This document shows positions 15,141 to 23,083 of a DNA stretch of 25,050 nucleotides, one piece after another. The translations under genes were made by a program, and so were the position numbers. The DNA is from an uncultured Blautia sp. (GTDB lineage Bacteria > Bacillota > Clostridia > Lachnospirales > Lachnospiraceae). The stretch's first letter is position 1. Each line of letters starts with the position of its first letter. The notes beneath the pieces are model-generated. The model did not search any database and had not been told where the DNA came from. It saw nothing but the letters and a program-made list of their open reading frames with translations. The stretch spans positions 1 through 25,050 of the forward strand of contig USPF01000036.1 in the NCBI GenBank assembly GCA_900556555.1, given 5' to 3'.

Positions 15141-15923
15141 TCAGTTTTTTGCATAAGATTCCTCCTGGGTGGTGTTTCCTGAAAGATACCGGATATATTC
15201 TACGGATTGCTTTTTGTGAGGAGAGTTTGCGATAATTCCTAAGTAAATAGTTCCGTTCATACCAGCTTCTTTTATGCAGGGAAAGCCGGATATATTCAGT
15301 CCCATGGGATATTCGGCTGTTGTAGAAGTATAAGTGGCTGTACTGTCAAAGTAAAGATCCATGGCGTTATCTTCCAGGATTACAATGTTTTTTTCAAGAC
15401 AGGAGGAGAGCTTGGAATACAAATCCGAATCTGTCTTAGATAGTAGTTCTTCCAGATCACATAGATAACCATTTTGTGAGAAAGAGTCAAACGCTTCTTT
15501 GTTCATCAGAACAATGTCTAATTCCTCGTTGTCAATAGTACCAAGAATTTTCATCCTGGAAGCATAGGTGTATTCATGGTTTGGGTCAGCATCATTGTCT
15601 GTGAGATAAAGTCCTGTATAAAAACGGACTTCCTCTTTCGCATCATTTCCTCCAATATAGTCGAGAAATCCACTGCCAAGTTTTTCTGCCAGAGTATTTC
15701 CGGGGCTTACATTAACAAAAGCTGTGGACAGCAGCACATCCTTGTGGGTAAAGTGCCCGTAAATCATATATCCTGCAATATATAGAAGGATACATACAGC
15801 AAAAATGGGGAATTTATAATAATCCCATATGTATTGCAGTTTTTCTCTGCCATGCAATTGGCGGAAAATTTTCCTGCTGGTATTTTCGTTATGATTCTTT
15901 TTGAACAATTCAAACCGTGGCAT
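15141..15923 (-). CDS. Membrane-tethered extracytoplasmic protein, binding-protein-like, function unknown
   Basis: A 260-residue protein with a basic cytoplasmic N-terminus (residues 1-38), one membrane helix (about 39-57, PIFAVCILLYIAGYMIYG) and an outside domain of about 200 residues. No lipobox or cleavage site is seen, so it stays anchored by its N-terminal helix. The outside domain reads like a stripped-down solute-binding fold: the DIVLMNKEAFDSFSQNGYLCDLEELL segment resembles the part of sugar-binding proteins that describes a target followed by a helix. A later YIRYLSG resembles their C-terminal helix. It follows the YesL gene by 19 bases in the LacI-regulator operon, opposite a sugar ABC transporter. 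I do not recognise a named family. A role as sensor or accessory to that transporter is inference. Confidence 0.75.
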   Translation of the reverse strand: MPRFELFKKNHNENTSRKIFRQLHGREKLQYIWDYYKFPIFAVCILLYIAGYMIYGHFTHKDVLLSTAFVNVSPGNTLAEKLGSGFLDYIGGNDAKEEVRFYTGLYLTDNDADPNHEYTYASRMKILGTIDNEELDIVLMNKEAFDSFSQNGYLCDLEELLSKTDSDLYSKLSSCLEKNIVILEDNAMDLYFDSTATYTSTTAEYPMGLNISGFPCIKEAGMNGTIYLGIIANSPHKKQSVEYIRYLSGNTTQEESYAKN

Positions 15924-15942
15924 GGATACAATCCCTTTCTAA

Positions 15943-16581
15943 TTACATCTTTTCCTGTTCGTGTTCGCTGCTTTTTTCTTCAAGAAGTCCCATAATATTT
16001 GAAAGTAGATAAGAACATAAGAATGCACAAAGCCCTTCACCGAAAATAATGGCAGGTGTGAAGAAACGGATGACAATCAACACCATGGCGAAGTATATAA
16101 CTGCCATCAGCACGGTGCAGAGAAAAAAGCGCATACCTAAAATAATAGAATTTTTAAACATTGCAGGAATGGTATTACGAAAACGTGCCATGAGTGGGAA
16201 AATATACATCATGACAATTGCATACGCAACGACAGCTACTGCAAAGATAGCAGTGATGATTGTCCAGAATGCATTTTCAAACCGGAGATGATACAGAACA
16301 TATCCATCAATCCCCAGTATAATTCCCAGTGCAAGAAGCATGAGCCAGACCAGTGTGCTTTGTTTAAAGTTTTCTTTGAAAGAATGAAAAAAGTTTCTGG
16401 TTATGTTTCCCTCTTCATTTCTGACCATTTTCATTGTTACATAGAACAATGCCGTGGTAGATGCTCCGATTGTAACAATGGGAAGACAGCAAATGAACCA
16501 CAAAATATTAAGATAAACACTGTAAACAATTTTAGTGATAAATTGCATGACAGCGTTATCTGGATTCAGCAGATTTGTCAA
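15943..16581 (-). CDS. YesL family (DUF624) membrane protein
   Basis: A 212-residue integral membrane protein with about five hydrophobic helices. The N-terminal part matches the DUF624/YesL pattern: LNILWFICCLPIVTIGASTTALFYVTMKMVRNEEG is the conserved block of helix one and the loop after it, listed here as key residues N-L-W, CLP and GAS-TALFY. The start is a TTG (16579-16581) with AGGAGG eight bases upstream, which decides it. Family members often sit beside LplABC/YtcP-type oligosaccharide transporters, as here, but the biochemical role is unknown. The gene follows the LacI regulator by 29 bases and precedes the tethered membrane protein by 19. Confidence 0.85.
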   Translation of the reverse strand: MTNLLNPDNAVMQFITKIVYSVYLNILWFICCLPIVTIGASTTALFYVTMKMVRNEEGNITRNFFHSFKENFKQSTLVWLMLLALGIILGIDGYVLYHLRFENAFWTIITAIFAVAVVAYAIVMMYIFPLMARFRNTIPAMFKNSIILGMRFFLCTVLMAVIYFAMVLIVIRFFTPAIIFGEGLCAFLCSYLLSNIMGLLEEKSSEHEQEKM

Positions 16582-16610
16582 TTTAATTCCCTCCTTATTA
16601 TTTTACCAAG

Positions 16611-17684
16611 TTAGTCCCCTGTAGATTCACGGTAAATCAGATTGGTTTCCGTATAAATAGTCCGATAATTGAGCGAAGGATTTTTGATTCTGGACATTAG
16701 AAGATGTACAGCGGAATACCCCATAATCTGGGTGTGGATATGGATGGTAGTTAATGGAGGTGAGACGATTTTTGACTCCGGAGAATCGTCAAAGCCACAG
16801 AGCATTATATCATCCGGTATTTTGTAATTTAACTGGCGCAAAACATTTATAACATCAAGGGCAATAAAATCATTTGCACAGATCAGAACTTCAGGAAGTT
16901 CTTTCAGGGCACGGAAATGCTCCAGAAGATAATCCTGATAATCTGCGGAATCGGGATTTTCCACCCCTTCTTTATTCCCTAGCATACAGTATTCTTCTAT
17001 ATAAGGCTGGTTTAACAGGAACATGGAGTTACGGAATGCCATATAACGTTCCCAGAATGACTGGCAGTGCAAATGCTCACCGACAAAACCGAAACGCGTT
17101 TTTCCTCTGTGGATCATTTCCTGAATAAAGCTGTAGATTCCAGACTGGTTATCCATATAAAGTTTGTCTGCTTTCAAAGGCTCATTGAGTCCTGCCACTG
17201 GTGTGTCAACAAAAAGTGTAGGGATTTCCAGAGCACAGAGCATTCTGCTATATGCATGGTCAAAAATTTCATAACAGATGATTCCAGAAGTACGGCCGGG
17301 GTCAAAAGATGCAGGCAGTTTTAATTGCTCCAGTTCATCTTTGAGGACTCTGTGCATGGAAAGACTATAGCCCATCTGTGAAATTTCCCGTTGGAATTTA
17401 TCAAGCATGGTAGATGCAAAATGGGAGTCTCCCAGAAATTTTGTTGTAAACAGTGCAATTTCTTTGTTTGGTGCAGTTTCTGAAGGAATCTGTTCCTGGT
17501 GCGTGATATCCTCCAGGGTTGATGCGTATGAAAACTGCTTATAGCCCATTTCAAAGGCTTTTTTTAATACTTTTTCTCTTGTTGTATCAGCAAGGATGCC
17601 GGTGTTGTTGATCGCTTTTGAAACAGTATTTCGTGAAAGGCCAAGAGCATCGGCAATATCCTGTATGGTTACTCGTTCTGCCAT
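16611..17684 (-). CDS. LacI-family transcriptional regulator
   Basis: A 357-residue sugar-responsive DNA-binding protein. The N-terminal LacI helix-turn-helix is clear: VTIQDIADALGLSRNTVSKA at residues 4-23, followed by the hinge segment. The rest is a periplasmic-binding-protein-like sensor domain (about 70-355) with typical segments such as GIICYEIFD and VLICANDFIALDVINVLRQL. The ATG follows TAAGGAGG. It is transcribed divergently from the sugar transporter/GH32/fructokinase operon, so it probably controls that operon and its own. The effector is probably the imported sugar or a fructose phosphate derived from it, but the sequence cannot show this. Confidence 0.92.
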   Translation of the reverse strand: MAERVTIQDIADALGLSRNTVSKAINNTGILADTTREKVLKKAFEMGYKQFSYASTLEDITHQEQIPSETAPNKEIALFTTKFLGDSHFASTMLDKFQREISQMGYSLSMHRVLKDELEQLKLPASFDPGRTSGIICYEIFDHAYSRMLCALEIPTLFVDTPVAGLNEPLKADKLYMDNQSGIYSFIQEMIHRGKTRFGFVGEHLHCQSFWERYMAFRNSMFLLNQPYIEEYCMLGNKEGVENPDSADYQDYLLEHFRALKELPEVLICANDFIALDVINVLRQLNYKIPDDIMLCGFDDSPESKIVSPPLTTIHIHTQIMGYSAVHLLMSRIKNPSLNYRTIYTETNLIYRESTGD

Positions 17685-17708
17685 AATACCTCCTTATTTT
17701 ATAAGCGA

Positions 17709-17723
17709 AATAAAGCATTTATT
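17709..17723. repeat. Short palindrome between the lacI promoter and start
   Basis: AATAAA and TTTATT flank GCA, forming a 15-base inverted repeat downstream of the lacI -10 box. It could be a LacI-family operator or an accident of A+T content. It lacks the central CG typical of many LacI operators. Confidence 0.3.
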
Positions 17724-17733
17724 GTTTACCATT

Positions 17734-17762
17734 ATTATAGTGTAAAAAATAATTTGTGTCAA
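17734..17762 (-). promoter_or_regulatory. Perfect consensus sigma-A promoter of the lacI-yesL operon
   Basis: On the minus strand TTGACA (17757-17762) and TATAAT (17734-17739) are separated by exactly 17 bases. Both hexamers match the consensus completely. The lacI start codon is 49 bases beyond the -10. A promoter this strong would normally need a repressor. Confidence 0.85.
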
Positions 17763-17771
17763 ATGTAAAAT
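17760..17771 (+). repeat. Direct repeat copy 1 in the divergent control region
   Basis: CAAATGTAAAAT, identical to 17967-17978. This copy overlaps three bases of the -35 box of the minus-strand lacI promoter, where a bound protein could block RNA polymerase. Confidence 0.45.
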
Positions 17772-17885
17772 AAAATATAACAATGCAAAGAAAATGGATG
17801 ATATTCCAAAAAGAAATAATGGTCAGATTCAATAATCTAAAAAATATTTAAAAAAATTTGTTGTGCAAAAGGCAAAAAAAGACTA

Positions 17886-17914
17886 TTGACAAATGAGACA
17901 ATTTGAAATAATAT
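17886..17914 (+). promoter_or_regulatory. Sigma-A promoter of the sugar transporter operon
   Basis: TTGACA (17886-17891) and TAATAT (17909-17914) are separated by 17 bases. An overlapping TATAAT at 17912-17917 would give a 20-base spacer. The transcript would have a leader of about 80 bases before the first permease gene. Confidence 0.7.
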
Positions 17915-17966
17915 AATGTTACAAAAGAAACAACAAGGGCACAAATGCACAAAGGATAAAATGGTG

Positions 17967-17978
17967 CAAATGTAAAAT
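17967..17978 (+). repeat. Direct repeat copy 2 in the transporter operon leader
   Basis: CAAATGTAAAAT, the second copy of the 12-base repeat. It lies downstream of the plus-strand promoter and just ahead of the GGGAGGAG ribosome binding site, a roadblock-type operator position if it is a protein site. Confidence 0.4.
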
Positions 17979-18002
17979 GAGAAGGGAGGAGATTCTTAAA
18001 TT

Positions 18003-18932
18003 ATGAGTAAGAATTCTAAAGTTGTTTCAAAGAAGAAACAGGGCAGCACACTGTTGTATGTAAAACAGCACTGGCAGTTATATGCAATATTTCTGCTTCC
18101 TGCCCTGGCCCTGACATTACTTTTTAAGTATGTTCCCATGGGAGGTATCCTGATTGCTTTTCAGCGTTACAATCCAATTCAGGGAATTTTCGGAAGTGAA
18201 TGGGTGGGGCTGACGTTTTTTAAACGGTTCCTTTCATCACCGGACTTTATGAGATACCTGATAAATACTTTGAAGTTAAGTGTTTATGGTATGCTCTGGG
18301 GATTCCCGATACCGATTCTGCTTGCATTTTTGCTGAACCGTATTGAGAGCAAAGGAATCAAGAAAAAAATACAGCTTGTATTGTACATGCCGAACTTTGT
18401 TTCTGTCATTGTTTTATGCGGTATTATACGAATTTTTCTTTCTGTAACAGGACCGGTAAACCTGATGCTTGGTACAGAAGTCAACTTTATGACAATGCCG
18501 GAAGCTTTCCGTACCATCTATATCGCAAGTGGTATCTGGCAGGGAGCAGGATGGGCTTCCATTATGTACACAGCAGCACTATCTAATGCAAGCAAAGAGT
18601 TAAAAGAGGCTGCGATTATTGATGGTGCAAATATTTTCCAGCAGATTAAGGCAGTTGAGTGGCCGGCTATCAAAGATATGGTGGTAATCCAGTTTATCCT
18701 TCAGGCTGGTAACATCATGAGCATTGGTTTTGAAAAAGCATATGCCCTTCAGACAGACTTGAACCTCGCTTCATCAGAAATCATTGCTACATATGTGTAT
18801 AAGAAAGGTTTGCTGGATGGTGACTACAGTTTTTCTACAGCCGTAGGTTTGTTCAATACGGTCATCAACGTAATTTTGCTGGTTGCGGTCAATAAGATTG
18901 TAGCACGGATGAATGAAGGCAAAGGATTATAG
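18003..18932 (+). CDS. Carbohydrate ABC transporter permease, LplB family
   Basis: A 309-residue CUT1-type permease that forms one half of the membrane channel of an oligosaccharide importer. It has six membrane helices. The N-terminal segment LPALALTLLFKYVPMGGILIAF carries the LplB-type first helix and YVPMGG loop. The EAA loop that contacts the ATPase reads ELKEAAIIDGAN (about residues 200-211). It is the first gene of the operon, with GGGAGGAG upstream of the ATG. The next gene, the partner permease, starts 14 bases after the stop. No ATPase gene is present, so a shared MsmX-type ATPase encoded elsewhere is likely. Confidence 0.9.
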   Translation: MSKNSKVVSKKKQGSTLLYVKQHWQLYAIFLLPALALTLLFKYVPMGGILIAFQRYNPIQGIFGSEWVGLTFFKRFLSSPDFMRYLINTLKLSVYGMLWGFPIPILLAFLLNRIESKGIKKKIQLVLYMPNFVSVIVLCGIIRIFLSVTGPVNLMLGTEVNFMTMPEAFRTIYIASGIWQGAGWASIMYTAALSNASKELKEAAIIDGANIFQQIKAVEWPAIKDMVVIQFILQAGNIMSIGFEKAYALQTDLNLASSEIIATYVYKKGLLDGDYSFSTAVGLFNTVINVILLVAVNKIVARMNEGKGL

Positions 18933-18946
18933 AGGGAGGACACACG

Positions 18947-19846
18947 ATGAAGAAAAAGAGCAGATTTGCCAGATATTCTATTCAGGATAAGGCATTATTG
19001 ATAACAGGTTATATTCTGCTGGGGTTGTTTGTTGTGGCAATTGTGATTCCTATGTTTTATATTATCGTTGCTTCTTTTATGGATCCGGTTATGCTTCAGA
19101 ACAAAGGAATTACCTTTGATTTCAGCAAATGGACAACAACAGCATATGAAAGGGTTATTTCTAACCCACAGATTTGGATTGGTTTCAAGAATGCAGTTAT
19201 TTACTCTGTTGTTTTCACAATAGTATCTGTGTTTATTACACTGCTGGCTGCATATCCCATGTCAAGATCTGACTTTAAAGGGAAAAAGATTTTTAACACG
19301 ATTTTTATCATTACCATGTTTTTTGGCGGTGGTTTGATTCCTACATATTTATTAATCAGTGATCTCGGACTTCTTGACAGTATGTGGGCAGTCATTCTTC
19401 CAGGTGCTTTCAGCGTATGGAATATGATTATTGCAAGGACATATTATCAGGGTATTCCTACAGAGCTTCGTGAAGCCGCTGACGTGGATGGTGCAAATGA
19501 AATGGTGTATTTCTTTAAAATTTTACTTCCGGTTTGTACACCAGTCATTGCAGTTCTTGCATTATGGCAGTTTGTTGGAATGTGGAACAGCTACTTTGAC
19601 GCTATGATTTATCTGAATGATTCTGCAAAACAGCCGTTGCAGTTAGTGCTTCGCTCTATTTTGATTCAGAACCAGCCTGAATCCGGTATGATTTCTGATA
19701 TGCAAAGTACAGCGGCAAGAGCACAGCTTGCAGAGCTTTTGAAATATGCGACTATTATTATTTCAAGTTTACCATTATTGGTAATGTATCCGTTTTTCCA
19801 GAAATATTTTGATGCCGGAATTATGGCAGGTTCTATTAAAGGGTAA
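18947..19846 (+). CDS. Carbohydrate ABC transporter permease, YtcP/LplC (MalG-like) family
   Basis: A 299-residue CUT1 permease, partner of the preceding LplB-type protein. Six membrane helices are visible. The EAA loop reads ELREAADVDGANEMVYFFKI (about residues 173-192). The C-terminal segment with SLPLLVMYPFFQKYFDAGIM and final GSIKG is typical of YtcP/LplC members. GGGAGG precedes the ATG. Downstream, the binding protein starts 15 bases later. Substrate choice belongs to the binding protein, not to this subunit. Confidence 0.9.
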   Translation: MKKKSRFARYSIQDKALLITGYILLGLFVVAIVIPMFYIIVASFMDPVMLQNKGITFDFSKWTTTAYERVISNPQIWIGFKNAVIYSVVFTIVSVFITLLAAYPMSRSDFKGKKIFNTIFIITMFFGGGLIPTYLLISDLGLLDSMWAVILPGAFSVWNMIIARTYYQGIPTELREAADVDGANEMVYFFKILLPVCTPVIAVLALWQFVGMWNSYFDAMIYLNDSAKQPLQLVLRSILIQNQPESGMISDMQSTAARAQLAELLKYATIIISSLPLLVMYPFFQKYFDAGIMAGSIKG

Positions 19847-19861
19847 AAGAAAAGGAGAAGT

Positions 19862-21544
19862 ATGATGAGATCAAAAACAGTTAAAAGAATGCTTACCGTG
19901 TCTCTTGCAATTTGTATGGCGGCTACAATGATGACCGGATGTGGAAAGAAAAAAGTAGAGTTAAATGATGGTACTTTCCAGGAAGTAGATAAGGCAGAAC
20001 TGGAATTCCCGCTGAAAGAAAAAACAAAACTTACCGGAATGATAAGTTTTCCGCCTAACACAGAATCTAATCCAAATAACAGAACAATCTTCAAACGTCT
20101 TCAGGAACAGACAAATGTAGAAATCGACTGGACAGCAATCCAGAGTGATCAGTGGGGAGACAAGATTGCCCTTTCTATGGCAAATCCGGAAGAGTTATCT
20201 GACTTTGTATTTAGTGCAGGGTTTGGAGACAGCGATTTATTGAAATATGCTGACCAGGGGATTATCATTGCACTGGAAGAATACATAGATGCGTATATGC
20301 CAAATCTGAAAGCAGTATTTGACAAATATCCGGAATACAGAACCATGTGTACTGACACAGAAGGCCATATCTGGGCATTTCCATGGATTGAACAGCTTGG
20401 CTCAGAAAAAACAGCAATTCAGACAGTTGGTAATATGAGTTTCATCAACAAGAAATGGCTGGATTTCCTCGGACTTGAAATACCAGAAACCGTAGACGAA
20501 TTTGAACAGGTTCTGATTGCTTTCCGTGATAATGCATCAAAACTTCAGACAGAATTTGGTATTGAAGGAAGCATTATTCCTATGTCCTGCATTGTCAATG
20601 ATGGAGACCAGGATCCGGCAATCTTAATCAATGGATTTGGTGAAGGCTATGGTGATGCAGATAAAGGAAGACATATTGCCGTGACAGATGATAAGAAAGT
20701 AATCTGTGCCGCAACTCAGGAAGGATACAAAAAAGGAATTCAGTGGCTGCATAAACTTAAAGAAGAAGGGCTGATTGATCCGGAAGCATTTACACAGGAA
20801 TGGTCTACCTATGTTTCAAAAGGAAAATCAGGGCGTTACGGTGTGTGCTTTAGCTGGGATGTTGCCAATATCGACAATCTGAAGGACTGGGTTCCGCTTC
20901 CTGCTCTGACCGCAGACACTACAAATATAACACCACAGAATGGTTCTTTTACAAGCGGATTTGACAGAGGTCGTTGTGTGGTAACTGCTGTTGCAAAAAA
21001 TCCGGCACTTGTATGTGCATGGTTAGATCAGATGTATGCTCCAATGCAGTCACCGCAGAATAACTGGGGTACTTATGGAGAAGATGATGAATTTGATATC
21101 TTTGAAATGGGTAAAAATGAAGAAGGCGAAGATATGCTGAAACATGCACCTCTTGGAGATGCATCTCCTGTAGAAGTAAGAGAGGCAGAATGCGTAGGCG
21201 GACCACTTGCTATTCTTGATGAATACTATGGAAAATACGTAACATGCCCAGATGATGCACAGTATCGCCTGGATTGGATCGAAGAGTACTATACACCAGA
21301 TATGCATACAAAATATGTATATCCTAACGTATTTATGAACAGAGAAGATACAGAAGAATTATCAAATCTTCAGGCAGATATAGAGAAGACAATCAAGGCA
21401 AAAAAATCTGAATGGATCATGGAAGGTTTCACAGATGCTGACTGGGATGAATATATTAAGAGCCTGGAAGCATATGGACTGGAAGATTATCTGGCTATTT
21501 TCCAGAAATATTTAGATTCCTTTTATGAGAATACAGAAGAATAG
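19862..21544 (+). CDS. Extracellular sugar-binding lipoprotein of the ABC importer (LplA/YtcQ type)
   Basis: A 560-residue solute-binding protein, longer than typical sugar-binding proteins (about 420) and within the range of LplA/YtcQ proteins. A lipoprotein signal is present: basic start, hydrophobic core (LTVSLAICMAATMM) and lipobox MTGC with Cys27 as lipidation site. After processing it is anchored on the outer face of the membrane. The mature part holds the cluster 1 features: GLGIPET-like hinge (here LGLEIPETVDEFEQVL) and many Trp/Tyr residues that can stack on sugar rings. AAAAGGAG precedes the ATG pair at 19862/19865. Context with GH32 and fructokinase points to a sucrose or fructo-oligosaccharide ligand; that is inference. 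Confidence 0.9.
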   Translation: MMRSKTVKRMLTVSLAICMAATMMTGCGKKKVELNDGTFQEVDKAELEFPLKEKTKLTGMISFPPNTESNPNNRTIFKRLQEQTNVEIDWTAIQSDQWGDKIALSMANPEELSDFVFSAGFGDSDLLKYADQGIIIALEEYIDAYMPNLKAVFDKYPEYRTMCTDTEGHIWAFPWIEQLGSEKTAIQTVGNMSFINKKWLDFLGLEIPETVDEFEQVLIAFRDNASKLQTEFGIEGSIIPMSCIVNDGDQDPAILINGFGEGYGDADKGRHIAVTDDKKVICAATQEGYKKGIQWLHKLKEEGLIDPEAFTQEWSTYVSKGKSGRYGVCFSWDVANIDNLKDWVPLPALTADTTNITPQNGSFTSGFDRGRCVVTAVAKNPALVCAWLDQMYAPMQSPQNNWGTYGEDDEFDIFEMGKNEEGEDMLKHAPLGDASPVEVREAECVGGPLAILDEYYGKYVTCPDDAQYRLDWIEEYYTPDMHTKYVYPNVFMNREDTEELSNLQADIEKTIKAKKSEWIMEGFTDADWDEYIKSLEAYGLEDYLAIFQKYLDSFYENTEE

Positions 21545-21565
21545 AAAATAAGAGGTGAAATGAGT

Positions 21566-23056
21566 ATGGAGAGATCTCTTTTAAATAAATCAAGAGAATA
21601 CGAGGCAACGCATGGAGAGAGTATCGGAGCAGAGGAAAGACCGGATTTTCACTTTAGCCCGCGGGTTGGCTGGATGAATGACCCCAATGGTTTTTCCTGG
21701 TATAATGGGCAGTATCACCTGTTTTACCAGTACAATCCATATGCGACCCATTGGGACAGCATGCATTGGGGACATGCAGTAAGCAAAGATTTGCTGCACT
21801 GGGAATATCTTCCGGCAGCATTAGCACCTGACATGGAATATGACAGAATCGGCTGTTTCTCAGGAAGTGCCATTGCACTTCCTGATGGAAGGCAGCTTCT
21901 GCTCTACACATCTGTGAACCAGGAAACACTGGAAGACGGAAGTGTGCGTGATATACAGACACAGTCTGTTGCAGTTGGGGATGGGCTGGATTATGTGAAA
22001 TATGAGCAGAACCCTGTACTGACAGAAAAAGATATTCCAGAAGGTGCAAGTAAAGTGGACTTTAGAGACCCGAAAATCTGGAGAGGAAAAGATGGTAAAT
22101 TCTATTGTGTGATTGGAAACCGTCCTTCAGATGGAAGCGGACAGATTCTCCTTTATTCCAGTGAAAATGGCTTTGACTGGAAGTTTGTCAGTATCCTGGC
22201 GAAAAACGAAAACCGTTATGGGAAAATGTGGGAGTGCCCTGATTTCTTTGAACTGGATGGAAAGCATGTGCTTCTTACCAGTCCTCAGGATATGTTTCCG
22301 GAAGGGCTGGAGTATCACAATGGAAACGGTACACTTTGCATCATTGGGGAACTGGATGAAACAACAGGAGCCTTGAAAGAAGAAGAGCATCAGTCAATCG
22401 ATTATGGCATTGATTTCTATGCACCACAGACACTGGAAGCCCCGGATGGCCGTAGAATCATGATTGCATGGATGCAGAACTGGGATACCACAGCACACCG
22501 TCAGGATGATTCCAAATGGTTTGCCCAGATGACACTTCCGAGAGAATTGTCTGTCAGAGACGGAAGATTATACCAGAATCCTGTAAAAGAACTGGAATCT
22601 CTGAGACGGAATAAAGTAGAGTATCAGAATATAGAACTGGAAGACAATACCATTTCCCTGGATGGGCTGAAAGGCCGGAGAATCGATATGGAACTTATCA
22701 TCCGGCCAGGCGATGAAGAGGCGTTATACCAGAAGTTTGCTGTACGGTTTGCCCAGAATCAGCAGTTCTATACTGCGTTAAGTTTCCGCCCATATGAGTC
22801 TGTCCTGAAAATTGACAGGAAGTTTTCAGGAAGCAGAAGAGCCTATATCCATCAGAGAAGATGCCTGGTAGATGGGGATTGCAGAGAACTGAAATTGAGA
22901 ATGATTCTTGACCGGTTCAGCGTGGAAGTTTTTGTAAATGATGGAAGACAGACCATGTCAGCCACCATATTTACAGAACAGGGAGCAGATGGTATTTCCT
23001 TCTTTGCAGATGGAAAAGTGAAACTGGATGTTGTGAAATACGATTTGATTGGATAA
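21566..23056 (+). CDS. GH32 beta-fructosidase (sucrose/fructo-oligosaccharide hydrolase), intracellular
   Basis: A 496-residue glycoside hydrolase family 32 enzyme that releases terminal fructose from sucrose or short fructans. The three catalytic motifs are intact: nucleophile Asp39 in WMNDPNG, the transition-state stabiliser Asp168 in FRDPK, and acid/base Glu223 in WECPDFF. The five-bladed propeller (about 25-330) is followed by a C-terminal beta-sandwich (about 350-495). There is no signal peptide, so it acts on sugar already imported by the ABC system. I prefer the ATG at 21566 because GAGGTG lies eight bases before it; the in-frame ATG at 21560 is too close. Whether it prefers sucrose, sucrose-phosphate or kestose-type oligomers is not readable; an ABC rather than a PTS partner argues for unphosphorylated sugar. 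Confidence 0.93.
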   Translation: MERSLLNKSREYEATHGESIGAEERPDFHFSPRVGWMNDPNGFSWYNGQYHLFYQYNPYATHWDSMHWGHAVSKDLLHWEYLPAALAPDMEYDRIGCFSGSAIALPDGRQLLLYTSVNQETLEDGSVRDIQTQSVAVGDGLDYVKYEQNPVLTEKDIPEGASKVDFRDPKIWRGKDGKFYCVIGNRPSDGSGQILLYSSENGFDWKFVSILAKNENRYGKMWECPDFFELDGKHVLLTSPQDMFPEGLEYHNGNGTLCIIGELDETTGALKEEEHQSIDYGIDFYAPQTLEAPDGRRIMIAWMQNWDTTAHRQDDSKWFAQMTLPRELSVRDGRLYQNPVKELESLRRNKVEYQNIELEDNTISLDGLKGRRIDMELIIRPGDEEALYQKFAVRFAQNQQFYTALSFRPYESVLKIDRKFSGSRRAYIHQRRCLVDGDCRELKLRMILDRFSVEVFVNDGRQTMSATIFTEQGADGISFFADGKVKLDVVKYDLIG

Positions 23057-23083
23057 CAAAGATAAAGGAAAGGTACCGGAAAT

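Larger units (their letters stand above)
17685..18002. promoter_or_regulatory. Divergent control region of the sugar-utilisation locus
   Basis: This 318-base AT-rich region separates the LacI operon (minus) from the transporter operon (plus). It contains one good promoter on each strand (separate entries) and a 12-base direct repeat, CAAATGTAAAAT. One copy (17760-17771) overlaps the -35 of the lacI promoter; the other (17967-17978) is just before the ribosome binding site of the transporter operon. An odd-centred palindrome AATAAAGCATTTATT sits at 17709-17723. Either could be a regulator site. No good catabolite-repression (cre) match was seen. Confidence 0.6.
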
